A stretch of 64,000 nucleotides of DNA from Theristus sp. LFF4_11 (lineage: Eukaryota > Nematoda > Chromadorea > Monhysterida > Xyalidae), in contig JASANC010004181.1 of assembly GCA_030248135.1 (NCBI GenBank), forward strand, positions 1-64,000. The letters are read 5' to 3'. The position numbers and the translations under genes were made by a program. The notes beneath the pieces are model-generated. The model was not told the DNA's origin. It was given only the letters and a program-made list of their open reading frames with translations, and searched no databases. Positions 33,583-44,575 of the stretch are shown in pieces; the stretch's first letter is position 1, and every line of letters starts with the position of its first letter.

Positions 33583-34685
33583 CAGGGTGGGCCAAAAAAG
33601 GTTCCATTTTCAAACTGCTGTCACTGGCTGGTGTTTCAATATTATGAGCTGAAATTTTCAGCATTGATAAAACATGTGATGCCATTTTTCTGATAAAATT
33701 TTTATCTAGTTTGGTCAAGTAGATTCAGTTTTACAGCACAATGTTTAAAAACTCCCAAATTTTCAAAAAAACGGATTTTTCACCAAGAATTTCACAACGA
33801 ATCATTGCTCATAGACATCCAAATCATCCAAATCATCATGGTTCGGGACAGGCCAGATTCCAAACTGGCTCGCCTCGTCGATTTTGCTGGACTGCGCGTG
33901 AACATTGCGACCACAGTGTCTTTGAATGCAGCAGCAATCGATGGTCGACCGGATCCACTCTTTCGGTAAAACACGTTGCCATGCTCAAACAGATTGGACA
34001 CAAAAGAACGGATATCCTGGTTGGCGAATCCTCGTGGCGACCCAAATTGAATTTTACGCGAAACTGGCAAGTCACTGCAGAAAAACTTTCAGATTGCTCC
34101 CACCAGATAGCACACCAGACTTGTTGTTCTGCTGTCCACTTAACCATGACGAAACTGCAGAAAACTGAAACTGAAACACTGTTTTTATTCAAACCGCAGA
34201 AAAACTTTTCAAAAGAAACAAATTAACAGACAGCGCAGCACACAAAACAAAAAGTGAACTGAACAATTGTTTCTGTCGCAGTCGCATGGCTGCTGACTCG
34301 AGTCCGTTGTGAAACATCAGAATTTCGCTCGAGCTGCTCAAATGCAATTCAAGTGTGACACCTTTCCACTCTGTGCGCATGATTTGAACTATCAATACCC
34401 CGGGTATCCAAAAAGACTCATTTGTCACCTTTGCAACAGTTTCAAAATTGAATCACGCATCTTGATACTAATTTTTTTCTTGCCCTCATTTCAGTCAATT
34501 TGTTGATTTTTCGAGCTTTTAGAAAATCTGCCACAGTGAGCGCTAGGAATTATATATCTGAAAAAATTTTTTGTCAGTAAAATGGCATCACATGTTTTAT
34601 CAGTGCTGAAAATTTCAGCTCATAATATTAAAACACCAGCCAGTGACAGCAGTTTGAAAATGGAACCTTTTTTTGGCCCACCCTG
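33583..34685 (-). mobile_element. Mariner-type element D1 (internally deleted)
   Basis: Inverted ends CAGGGTGGGCCAAAAAAGGTTCCATTTTCAAACTGC, TA duplication at 33581-33582 and 34686-34687. Only an N-terminal transposase piece remains on the minus strand (SGRPSIAAAFKDTVVAMF, then RSPAKSTRRASLESGLSRT), a helix-turn-helix typical of Tc1/mariner transposases. It is inserted in element B beside the right duplication of element C. Confidence 0.88.
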
Positions 34686-35075
34686 TATTTTACATATTTC
34701 GCAATTTTTTGAACGTGTATCTCCATGTGTTCCACCACATGCTGTTTGTTCACGCTAAGTTAGGTGTAATGTCCCTAGTACAGCCGCACGCTGATTGGTT
34801 GAACTAACCAGAGTAACTCTGGTTTTGGTTCACCACAAGTTTTTGTCATGGGACAGCTCATCGCTGATTGGTTGCCAACAACATGACGCCATGCAAACAT
34901 GTGTGTAACCACAGCAACCCGATTTGTCTGGTGATCACAGGACACATACTTGGAATGTGTGCGCCCACAACATGCTCATCTATTTTTTTTCAAGTGCTCG
35001 GTTTTGCAACCAGGACGAATTCAGACTGTTGTTGGAGTGAATTTTGTGAAAACTATACAGAAAAAATCGTTACCT

Positions 35076-35420
35076 CTTTTGATTCCTTAATGCACTCTTT
35101 TTATTCTTTAAGCTGACTCTTTTGATTCCTTAATTGCTTTTTTTGATTCCTTAATTGACTCTTTTGGTTCCTTAAACTGCTGACTCTTTTGATTCTTTAA
35201 ACTGTCTCTTTTGATTCTTTAAACTGACTCTTTCGATTCTTTAAACTGACTCTTTTGATTCTTTAATTGACTCTTTTGATTCCTCAACTAACTCTTTTGA
35301 ATCCTTAATTGACTCTTTTGATTCTATAAACTGACTCTTTTGATTCCTCAAACTGACTCTTTTGATTCTTCAAACTGACTCTTTTGATTCCTTAAGTGAC
35401 TCTTTTGACTCTTCAGGTGC
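35076..35420 (+). repeat. Left 20-bp repeat array of element B
   Basis: About 16 units of GACTCTTTTGATTCCTTAA-type sequence with point and length variation. It ends about 30 bp before the TATA box of the element's gene. Confidence 0.88.
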
Positions 35421-35452
35421 ATAACTTGTGCTAATTTTTATCATACTGCTGC

Positions 35453-35461
35453 ACTATATAA
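35453..35461 (+). promoter_or_regulatory. TATA box of the element B gene
   Basis: TATATAAAG lies about 30 nt upstream of TCAGTC, an initiator-like hexamer that runs directly into the ATG at 35491. The layout is a textbook TATA-Inr core promoter with almost no 5' UTR. It lies just inside the left 20-bp repeat array. Confidence 0.5.
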
Positions 35462-35490
35462 AGGGCTCTAATCCTGATTCTAAATCAGTC

Positions 35491-36100
35491 ATGACCAAAG
35501 TGTGCTCAGTGTGTGGTCGCAATTTTTCATCCTCTTCCAATAGAGTGCGGCACGAACGTCTCTTTCACAAATCTGAAGGAACTATAGAGAATATGGAGGA
35601 TGAACCTCAACTAGATGAAATAGAAGAATATCAGCGCAATGAACCAACCAGTGAAAGTGAAGCGGGTAGCGAAGCCAGCAAAACAGAAGATCTCGAATCT
35701 GACACAGAAGAAAAAGATTCGGGTGGAAAAGAAATTGAACGTTGGCGATTACTACTGAGCGAAACTATTGAGCGTTGTGACGATATCCCTGATTCAAAAC
35801 ATGTTTTGAAGGAACCGTTTCTAAGTGAGTTTGTGGATAAATTGAGAGAAGTCGTTGAATCAAAATTTAAATTGGTAAATGCTCTTGAAAACGAGGATGA
35901 TATATACGAGAACCAGCAGAAGAAAAGGTGCGTATGAAGAAGACGATTATAGTAGCGAAGAAGCTGGAGAGTGCGCTTGGCTGGACCGAAGGTTTTTGAT
36001 TAGAAATCGTGTTATAAAACCAAATCTCGAATTATTTAATGTTGAAGAAGAAGAAGAAAGCAATGATGAGTTTGAGGGGGCAGTAGAACCATATCAGTGA
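35491..36100 (+). CDS. C2H2 zinc-finger/acidic protein inside foldback element B (frame broken near its 3' end)
   Basis: The first ATG after a TATA box is at 35491. The N-terminus has a single C2H2-type finger, CSVCGRNFSSSSNRVRHERLFH (C-x2-C ... H-x4-H spacing), residues about 4-25. A long Glu/Asp/Ser-rich stretch follows, then a more ordered segment (LKEPFLSEFVDKLREVVESKFKL). The frame stops at 35937, but a second acidic frame (YEEDDYSSEEAGECAWLDRR) runs on to a stop at 36098-36100. The two join by a one-base shift in the run AGAAGAAAAGG near 35925, or by a very small intron. I do not recognise the protein. It is the only gene in the element and sits exactly between its two mirrored repeat arrays, so it is probably a mobile-element protein that binds DNA. 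It could be the element's own terminal-repeat-binding protein (inference). Confidence 0.45.
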
Positions 36101-36239
36101 AATGATTTGAACATGTTATTTGACTTGTCGTGTCGTTGCTACTATCGGTAAAATGTGTGAGTTTTTGAATGTTTGTCACTGTTTTTGCCGTGGTGGTTGT
36201 TCTATTAACTTAATAAAAAAAATTGTTGGAGTGGGTTTA

Positions 36240-36672
36240 GGTCATTTAAGGAATCAAAAGAGTCAATTAAGGAGTCAAAAGAGTCAAAAGAGTCTGTTTA
36301 AAGAATCAAAAGAGTCAATTAAGGAGTCAAAAGAGTCACTTAAGGAATCAAAAGAGTCATTTAAGGAATCAAAAGTCACATTAAAGAATCAAAAGAGTAA
36401 ATTAAAAAAAATCAAAAGAGTCAATGAAGGAATCAAAAGAGTCAATTAAGGATTCAAAAGAGTCAGTTGAGGAATCAAAAGAGTCAATTAAAGAATCAAA
36501 AGAGTCAGTTTAAAGAATCAAAAGAGTCAGTTTAAAGAATCAAAAGAGACAGTTTAAAGATTCAAAAGAGTCAGTTTAAGGAATCAAAAGAGTCAATTAA
36601 GGAATCAAAAGAAGCAATTAAGGAATCAAAAGAGTCAGCTTAAAAAGAGTGCATTAAGGAATCAAAAGAGGT
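36240..36672 (-). repeat. Right 20-bp repeat array of element B
   Basis: About 20 units of TTAAGGAATCAAAAGAGTCA, the reverse complement of the left array. It begins about 140 bp after the central gene and leads directly into the right unique arm (GTAACGATTTTTTCTATATAG). Confidence 0.88.
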
Positions 36673-37286
36673 AACGATTTTTTCTATATAGTTTTCACAA
36701 AATTCACTCCAACAACAGTCTGAATTCGTCCTGGTTGCAAAACCGAGCACTTGAAAAAAAATAGATGAGCATGTTGTGGGCGCACACATTTCAAGTATGT
36801 GTCCTGTGATCACCAGACAATTCGGGTTGCTGTGGTTACACACATGCTTACATGACGTGATGTTGTTGGCAACCAATCAGCGATGAGCTGTCCCATGACA
36901 AAAACTTGTGGTGAACCAAAACCAGAGTTACTCTGGTTAATTCAACCAATCAGCGTACAGCTGTACTAGAGACAATACACTTTACTTGAATAAACAGGAT
37001 GTGGAGCACACACACATTGCGAAATTTGTGAACGTTTGGGTTGCAAGCACTGTCAACATGGCATTGGCGGCAAAACCACAGTTCACGGGTCATGAAGAGT
37101 GAAGACACAGTGTAACAATCTTGGCGGGAAAATACATGAACCTACAGAGACATGAAGCCACAGCTAGACAATGCATTGGGAATAAAACCACAGTTCACAA
37201 GACATGAAGACACAGCTAAACATAAAAACCGCAGCAGCATAAAACCCTCATCGTGACGTCACGGGCCAAGGAGGCACCCCCATGAC

Positions 37287-38001
37287 TAGAGATGTCAAGA
37301 AAAAAAAATTTCCTATTTTTTTTTAATTTTTTTTAAATTTTTTTTTAAATCAAAGTTGTTCAGAATTTTTCAGGGAGTCCGAATATCACCATCTGAGGAG
37401 CCACCGACTTACCATATGACCCCCACTCATATGGGAGGAGGGTGAAAATTTCAGACTTGGTTTCGGCGACCCCATTTTCCCACCGACGACATCACGTCTC
37501 GTGTTTTGCCTCTCAATTCACCTCAAATTACACGGAAACAAGTTCAACAACAAACCGGTGTGATCATGCTGACGACACGAGGCGAAACAGCAACGAGCAA
37601 CCAATGAAGTTACGCTTGCAGTGGCAGACAGTGCAATTTCGACCTTTCGAGATCCTGAAAAACGATGCATAAACGTGAGTTCTCTGCTTCTATCTCACCT
37701 TAGCGGCATCGGAATTTGTTGAACTAGCCTTTGCGACGCTCAAGTACTTCAATGCGCGAGTCGATCATTACTCACCAAGGCTGAAAACAGTCGATAAATC
37801 GATCCAGAATACCACCTGCAGCGTTGAAGACTAAGGGACAAGGTAAAGTCAAAGAAAATTTTTGTTGAACTTTCGAAAAATTATGCCAAAAACGGCATTT
37901 TCAGGGCACATTAAAGAAAAAATTTCAAAAATTTTTAATAAAAAAATGCTCATGTTTTACTTTAAAAAAATAAAAAAAAAATTTTGACCGTTACATCTCT
38001 A
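37287..38001. mobile_element. hAT-type MITE N1
   Basis: Ends TAGAGATGTCAAG and (inverted) TAGAGATGTAACGG. Target duplication CCCATGAC at 37279-37286 and 38002-38009. Both ends are rich in A/T homopolymers. It is inserted in the right arm of element B. Confidence 0.85.
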
Positions 38002-38749
38002 CCCATGACTCACCACCACCCCCTCCTGCATATACTTAAACACTGCCTATGCTTAAGCATTGCATCCCAGTTGCCACACCCACACTACTGACGACAAACG
38101 TGCGCATCGTACCTCCGCCAATGTGTTATTTTTGCATCTTCTGTTGTGTGGATGATGGATCACTTCATTCTAATTCCAAACAGAAAGCCTGACAGCAAAC
38201 AATAATTTTCGATTTGATCTGATTCTGTAATATATTTTTCGAATTTGAAATACTCCAATTTTATTTACGAAGGCAAAACAAAACGCCAATCATTGCGCTA
38301 CAGCAACCGCCGAAACAGCTGTTTTTGACAAAAAACTATTTGAAATTTCTTTCATGTTGATGTGAAACCTCAGTAAAGCGCTAAGCACAAAATGAATATT
38401 GCAGAACCAAAGTTTGTATGCAAGTCTGTTTCTGCAAGTTGCAGAAATCTGCTGAAAAATTTATGCAAACGGTCCAAAATTTTTGCAAAAAACCGACGTT
38501 TTTCTGCAAAAAACCTCAGGTCATAATTTTATTGAATTTTTACTTTAATCAGTCTAAAATTGCCCAGATTGCATACTTTTTTAGTTCTTTTGCATGCAAG
38601 TTTTTTAATTTCAGTTCATTTTTATGTTAACTCAGCATTTTTTCATTTACAATTATGGAGTATTTTGTGCATCATTTGTGAATTCGAGCGGCAAAAATTC
38701 AAGATTTCGTTATTTGTTCGTTGAATCTCGAGTCAAATGCGGTGTGATT

Positions 38750-38870
38750 GTGAAGCAGTAGCAAAAGCGGAACCATGGTGGAGGGAAGTCATGGCGAAGG
38801 GGGTCGTCAGGTACCTTCTCGCTGAGGAGGGGGTGTACGAGCATAGATTTTTGCGGAGTGGCGTGTTTTC
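38750..38870. mobile_element. Old fragment of the CAGTAGCGAAAGC hAT family
   Basis: GCAGTAGCAAAAGCGGAACCATGG...GTACCTTCTCGCTGAGGAGGGGGTG resembles the left end of 39377-40642 but has far fewer long G runs. Confidence 0.55.
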
Positions 38871-38994
38871 GCTGCTCTAGTGTGAAGACTAGAAGACGAA
38901 GAGAGTGAGAAAGAAAGAAAAGCATTAACAAAGACACAATTTTCTCATTCAAGATGTCAAAGTTCTCACGGCGAAGCAGGCAGAAATACACAAA

Positions 38995-40743
38995 TTACGT
39001 TGAGGAAATCAATTTTTTAAATGCCCACAAACGCACGTCCATTGACGAGGAGCGGTGTTTTGTCGGGTTTTCGGCGCGCAAAAATCGATCCATTCGCGTT
39101 CGACGACGACGACGGCGGTGTCTCCGTTGAACTGACAATTGTGTCCGACGGCTGGTGCTGGACAACAGCAGCTGCAGTTGGGTCGCCACTGAAAGAAATC
39201 TGGCCTTGCGCATTGGCAAATAAATCTTGAAATCTTCCATTTCACTCACTGCCCAGTCCAGTGCCCACGCAAACAAAATACGATCAATCATGCTGTTTGT
39301 TATGTATTTGTCGGTTCATGTTCACCAGTTCACTCCTATCGCATGAAAAACAAGTGAATGAGTGAGTGAAACGAACCAGTAGCGAAAGCGGGACCTCGGG
39401 TGAGGGGGGGGTGTTTGCCTAATTTTAGAGGGGGGGGGGGGGTCAGGTGCCTTCTCGGTGAGGGGGGGGGGGGTGCACGGGCAGCAAATTTTCCGGAGGG
39501 GGGGGGGTGCACTGGCAGAAAAAATTTGTGAGGGGGGGGTGCACGGGATCGCACGGGTAATACCAAATTTTTGCCTTAGAAAAACACAGAAATTCTTGTA
39601 AAATACAGAATATTTTGTGCAAACAAGCTGCTTGTTCAGTCAGAAACAACAAAATCTATGCAGGGACAGACACAAACGTCAAGAAAAATGCAAAAATTAC
39701 GGTATTTTTGAAAAAAATTGAGATGAGATTGACCACCGTGAGGGGGGGTGCGATCCCGTGTTTTCTCGCGGAGGGGGGTGGGGGGGAGTCTAGTATAGGG
39801 TTGTTAAAAAAAACAAAAATCGTCATTTTTGTTTTTTTTTTAAAAAAAAAATTTTTTTTTTAAAAAAAAAAAATTTCAAAAATCAAAGTTGTGCTAAATC
39901 AATCAGGGAGTCCGAAGAACCACATATGATATGCAAGCGCCTCCCGAATGACTCCCGTATGGCGGAACTTTGCAGATTTTGTTTTGGTGACCTCAATTAC
40001 CCCTTTTCCAAACCGTCACCATGCCTCTTCTTGTGTTTTGACCTCCAAAACGTCACTAATTGTCCCCAGCTAAGCTAATGCTAAAGTGAAGACAAACATA
40101 CCGCCTTGAAATTCGATCAATTCTTCTGATGGTGTCGCGACGACACGACACGAAGCAGCAACCAGACAACGTAGCGCTTGCAAACGGAGCAGCGAGCGCA
40201 ATCGGACGCTCTGCGATGCGAATCGTCACCTTATCTGCATCGGAAATGGTAGGCTAAGCTTTGGGACGCTCAAAAACTTCATCGCAGATGTTGTCGAAGC
40301 CTAAAATCAGTCGGTAAAACGGCCCAAAATCGACTGCTAAAGGTTTTACGAGGTATAATCAAAGAAAATTTTTTGTTGAACTTTCGAAAAATTGTGCCAA
40401 AATTGAGGTTTTCAGAGCATATTAGAGGAAAATTTTTCGAATTTTTTTTTTTAAAAAAAAAATCGGCATTTTTGTTTTTTTTTTAATCACTTTTTTTTTA
40501 AAAAAAAAAAATTTTCATTTTTGTTTAACAACCCTAGGGGGAGGGGGGGTACACGGGTATCTGCCCGTGCACGGGCAGGATTTTCGGCTGAGGGGGGGGG
40601 GTGGACCCCCCCCCCCCCACCCCCCCCGCACTTTCGCTACTGAAACGAACGTAAAACTTTGATATCCAGCTTGTCGTATCGTGATCTCCGGCTCAACGCC
40701 CGATTCGTCTAATATGCCGTAGCCGCCGCCGGGATTCGACATT
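38995..40743 (-). CDS. Candidate exons of an unidentified gene, split by a G-rich hAT insertion
   Basis: A possible first exon, 40743-40658, starts MSNPGGGYGILDESGVEPEI and ends at a plausible donor (CAAA|GTTTTA). The donor intron is then interrupted by a 1.3-kb transposon (39377-40642). Downstream, 39200-38995 has an acceptor (CTTTCAG at about 39191) and open frames, one Ser/Pro/Thr-rich (SSTETPPSSSSNANGS). Which frame is used cannot be decided here because phases are ambiguous, and I recognise no family. This may be a real small gene, a 5' fragment, or chance. Confidence 0.25.
39377..40642. mobile_element. G-tract hAT element L1
   Basis: Ends CAGTAGCGAAAGCGGG and (inverted) CAGTAGCGAAAGTGCGGG. 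Target duplication AAACGAAC at 39369-39376 and 40643-40650. G-runs of 8 to 13 occupy both ends. It contains N2 (39797-40536) and no transposase. Confidence 0.88.
39797..40536. mobile_element. hAT-type MITE N2 nested in L1
   Basis: TAGGGTTGTTAAAAAAAA mirrored by TTTAACAACCCTA. The interior (AGGGAGTCCGAA, ACGACACGAAGCAGCAACCAG) is related to N1. No 8-bp duplication is clear because the flanks are G-rich. Confidence 0.75.
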
Positions 40744-40795
40744 TCTGTTTGTCTTTCTGCTCCGTTGGAAACTTGGAATTAGAATCTGAATTGGT

Positions 40796-41703
40796 TATCC
40801 GGATTTTTTTAAATTAAAAAAAATTTAAAAAAATATTTTTTTACAAGTTAGGTTTGTTCGAAGCGTCTCGTCGAGCTGAGTTCAGCTAGACCAGTACCGA
40901 AGGCGAAAGCAAATTTTCGAGGGGGGGGGTGTCGTCACGTGGGGGGGGGGGTGCCGAAAATTTTTCAGTGGGGGGGTGTCAGTCATCATGGTACAGTGAC
41001 ACCCCCCCAGGCGTGGGCCATGGGGGGGTGCACTATTGTAGAAAATTTTCTGGGGGGGTGCACACCCCCCACCCCACCCATGAGATTTTTTCGCTTAAAT
41101 TTTGAAGGAAAAACACTAAATTTTGCTGCAAAATCTTTGAAATTACAATGAAGAATGTCAAGTTATCATATATTTAGCTTATATTATGGTCTTTAAAGAC
41201 AAAAAATCATGATTTTTGAGCAAAAATTCATGATTTTTGGGTGGTCCGAGAAAATTTTTGGGGGGTGTCACTGTTACTTAGGTCCATCTAGGGGGGGGGG
41301 TGGGGGGGTGTCTAGCAAATTTTGAGGGGGGGGTGTGGATGGTCCAGTGTCAGGTTTTGGGGGGTGGGTGTCGCGTGACCCCCCCCCCCCCCCCCCCACG
41401 CGGAGGTCTCGGGTGCTCTGGGGGGGTGTACCCCCCCCCCCACCCCCCCTCGTCTTCGGTACTGAGCTAGACTATTTTCAGAACGAAACGATCCGGAAAA
41501 CTATAAGAGCGAAAATCGTGTTTTATTGAAATTATGTTTATTTCATAGAGGGAAAGTTTCACTTTCAACAGTAAAACAGGACAATTTGTGACGTGTACTT
41601 GAATATTGAACCGTTCTTAGTTGTTTCTCTTTAGAAAATTACCAAAATTTGACTGTGTTCAAAAATTCCTGTTTGCTGTAGCTAAGTCGGCAACCCCTTC
41701 TGT
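40796..41703 (+). mobile_element. G-family fragment carrying H1
   Basis: ATCCGGATTTTTTTAAATT...GTTCGAAGCGTCTCGTCGAGCTGAG before H1, and ACTATTTTCAGAACGAAACGATCC...AAGTCGGCAACCCCTT after it, match parts of G1 (43455-44533). H1 lies between the halves with its own duplication. Confidence 0.65.
40892..41464. mobile_element. G-tract hAT element H1
   Basis: Ends CAGTACCGAAGGCGAAAGC and (inverted) CAGTACCGAAGACGAGGGG. Target duplication AGCTAGAC at 40884-40891 and 41465-41472. It is filled with G or C runs of 7 to 20. Confidence 0.9.
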
Positions 41704-42119
41704 CCAGTACCGAAGGCGAAAGCAAATTTTCGAGGGGTGTCACGTGGGGGGGGGGGGGGGTGCCGAAAATTTTTCAGTGGGGGGGTGTCAGTCATGGTAC
41801 AGGGACACCCCCCCCCAGGCGTGGGCCATGGGGGGGTGCACTATTGTAGAAAAATTTCTGGGGGGTGCACACCCCCCACCCCACCCATGAGATTTTTTCG
41901 CTTAAATTTTGAAGGAAAAACGCTAAATTTTGCTGCAAAATCTTTGAAATTATAATGAAGAATGTCAAGTTATCATATATTTAGCTTATATTATGGACTT
42001 TAAAGACAAAAAATCATGATTTTTGAGCAAAAATTCATGATTTTTGGGTGGTCCGAGAAAATTTTTGGGGGGTGTCACTGTTACTTAGGTCCATGTAGGG
42101 GGGGGGGGGTGGGTGCAGT
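41704..42119. mobile_element. Truncated or interrupted H-family element H4
   Basis: Starts CAGTACCGAAGGCGAAAGCAAATTTTCGAGGGG and follows H1 closely (shared ATGGGGGGGTGCACTATTGTAG, CAAAAATTCATGATTTTTGGGTGG). It is interrupted at GGTGCAGT by element I. Confidence 0.7.
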
Positions 42120-43446
42120 GGCATGCGGTCGATCCGGTACCGGTCGATCCGGTACGGTCAATCCGGTACCGGTCGATCCGGTACCGGTCGATCCGGTACC
42201 TGGCAATTTTCTAGGGCGGTCGATCCGGTACCGGTCGATCCGGTACCGGTCGATCCGGTACCTGGCAATTTTCAACTGTTTTAGCATTCAATTCAATTTG
42301 TTTCTGATTTGTTTTCCATTTTTCTTCGTTTCTCTCATTTTATCTGATGTCTGAAACATTTTACCGCAGGTTTTTTCGCGGGAATATGAAAATAAAAACA
42401 ACAGACATTTTTCTTCAACTCCAAAAGAGAACCGAATCAGTCTTCATATTTTTATTTTGTTCTCCTTTTCTTTCTGAGCTGATAATTTTGCAAATTTTCA
42501 CCGTCTTGGAGCTTTATTCTTCTGGAAAATAGTTCAGAAAATAAAAAAACATATGGTACACTTGTTTTGCTTTTTTCAGAATCAGATTACGATTACCAAA
42601 ACCAACCAAGTGTCGCAAGTCGTCGTCGTCTCATATCGTATCATCAACAGTACCGTGGGCGGGGGGGGTGGGGGGGGGGTACACCCCCCCAGAGCACCAG
42701 AGCCCGTCGGGTGGGGGGGGGGGGGGTGGGGGGGGCACCGTGCCCCCCCATAAAACCGGGCACCCCCCCCCCATCGGACCCCCCCCTCGAAAATTTGGCC
42801 GACACCCCCCCCACACCCCCCATGAAATTTTGTCTGGCGGAGACCCCCCCCCCCCAAAATTTTCTGCACACCCTAATTTTTTTCGAAAATCATGATTTTT
42901 TGTCTGTAAAGTCTATAATATAAGCTGAATATATGATAACTTGACCATCTTCATTGTAATTTCAAAGATTTTGCAGCTAAATTTAGCGTTTTTCCTTTAA
43001 AATTTAAGCGAAAAAATTTCATGGGGGGGTGGGGGGGGGTGGACCCCCCCCACAGAAAATTTTGAAAAAATGCACCCCCCCATGGGACCCCCCTGGGGGG
43101 GTCCCACGTTACCATAGGTTGGACCCCCCCTCACTTTTTGGTCGGCACCCCCCCCCCCACGGCACCATACCCCCCCCCCTTCGAAAATTTGTTTGGGCCC
43201 ACGGTACTGATCATCAACAATCGTATCAACAATCAACAAAGAAAAATCGAAAACATAACGAGAACGCTAAAAACCCGTAAAACAGCTGAAAATTTCAATT
43301 GGTACCGGATCGACTGAGTACCGGATCGACCTGGTACCGGATCGACCGCCCTAGAAAATTGCCAGGTACCGGATCGACCGGTACCGGATCGACCGGTACC
43401 GGATCGACCGTACCGGATCGACCGGTACCGGATCGACCTACAGCCG
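42120..43446. mobile_element. Element I with GGTCGATCCGGTACC tandem ends
   Basis: Ends GGCATGCGGTCGATCCGGTACC and (inverted) GGCTGTAGGTCGATCCGGTACC. Both carry tandem GGTCGATCCGGTACC units. GGTGCAGT flanks it at 42112-42119 and 43447-43454. H2 is nested inside. Class uncertain; an 8-bp duplication fits hAT. Confidence 0.75.
42648..43209. mobile_element. G-tract hAT element H2
   Basis: Ends CAGTACCGTGGGCGGGGG and (inverted) CAGTACCGTGGGCCCAAAC. Target duplication ATCATCAA at 42640-42647 and 43210-43217. It is nested in element I. Confidence 0.9.
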
Positions 43447-43454
43447 GGTGCAGT

Positions 43455-44533
43455 TAGGGTTAGGGGAAAAAAATCCGGATTTTTTTTAAAATTAAAAAAA
43501 AAATTAAAAAAAAAATTTTTTTTTACAAGTTAGGTTTGTTCGAAGCGTCTCGTCGAGCGTACCGGGTGTACCCCCCCCCCACCCCCCCTCGTCTTCGGTA
43601 CTGAGCTAGACTATTTTCAGAACGAAACGATCCGGAAAACTATAAGAGCGAAAATCGTGTTTTATTGAAATTATGTCCATTTCATAGAGGGAAAGTTGCA
43701 TTTTCAACAGTAAAACAGGACAATTTTCGACGTGTACTTGAATATTGAACCGTTCTTAGTTGTTCCTCTTTAGAAAATTACCAAAATTTGACTGTGTTCA
43801 AAAATTCCTGTTTGCTGTAGCTAAGTCGGCAACCCCTGTCGACCCGGTCGCCCCCCCCCAAGACACTTACTTTCAGGTTCAACCAGCTATGCTATCTGCC
43901 ACATGGCGAGAGCCCACTCTTCAAATCATCGTATCGAAAACACGTACCATGATTTCGCGATCACGTTGCGGGCAACTGACAGACGCAAGTTTAACACGTT
44001 AGTTTAGCTCAGCACGCAAGTTTTAACATGTGGCCATGTTATCGGGTATCTGAAAAACGGTCGTGTGATGTGGTATTAACCAACATCCCCGCTCCAATTG
44101 TTTAACAATATATCGCACAACTCCATTGTAGACCTATAACATACGCCAATCAACAAGATATCATGTTCATCTCATGGCCTACCGACTGAAAAAACATGTT
44201 CTAAGTTGCAAGAAAACGATTCCTGAAACGATATTTCAATTCAGTTAAGTCATTTCAACGCTAAAATTGACTCTAGAAGTCATCCAAATCGAAAAACATG
44301 GAGTACGTCGGTCAAAATGACCAAATAATGACATGTACCTAAGCACACAAAGAAGTTGGGAAGAAAATTTGGTTTGAACTTTCAAAAAATTATGCCATAA
44401 ATCGAATTTTCAGAGCAAAGTAGAAGAAAAATTTTTCAAATTTTTTTTTTAAGTTTGAAAAAAAATCCAAATTTTTTTTTTAAAAAAACGAAAAAAAATA
44501 AAAAAAAATTTTTTTTCAAAGCCCCTAACCCTA
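43455..44533 (+). mobile_element. hAT-type element G1
   Basis: Ends TAGGGTTAGGGGAAAAAAATCC and (inverted) TAGGGTTAGGGGCTTTG. Target duplication GGTGCAGT at 43447-43454 and 44534-44541. It inserted at the right-hand duplication of element I. The interior has CGGCAACCCCTGTCGACCCGG and no ORF of recognised type. Confidence 0.85.
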
Positions 44534-44575
44534 GGTGCAGTACCGTGGGCGGGGGGGGGGTAGGGGGGGTACACC

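Larger units (their letters stand above)
30325..38089 (+). mobile_element. Element B: foldback, Polinton-like termini, host of four nested insertions
   Basis: Starts AGTAGTGTGGGTGTGGCAAC and ends with its inverse ...GTTGCCACACCCACACTACT. Target duplication GACGAC at 30319-30324 and 38090-38095. With nested elements removed it is about 2.9 kb: two arms of about 1 kb, mirrored arrays of a 20-bp repeat, and a central gene. A 6-bp duplication and AG-starting long inverted repeats are features of Polinton/Maverick elements, but no polymerase, integrase or capsid gene is seen. It is either a minimal non-autonomous relative or a distinct foldback class. Confidence 0.75.
29664..38530 (-). mobile_element. 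Outer hAT-like remnant A1, split by element B
   Basis: The two flanks, 29664-30324 and 38090-38530, together match 51590-52660 in reverse. Ends carry ACCTAGGTTTTTTCAAAAAGTCG and AAAAACCTCAGGT, with TTGCAGAAATTT repeats just inside. The split reading frame ([19 protein letters not shown]) is shared with the intact copy. The terminal duplication is uncertain (CATA on both sides). Confidence 0.65.

Noticed and set aside
35076..36672. A CRISPR array
   Set aside because: Repeats are contiguous with no unique spacers, are mirrored around a gene, and lie in a eukaryotic transposon.
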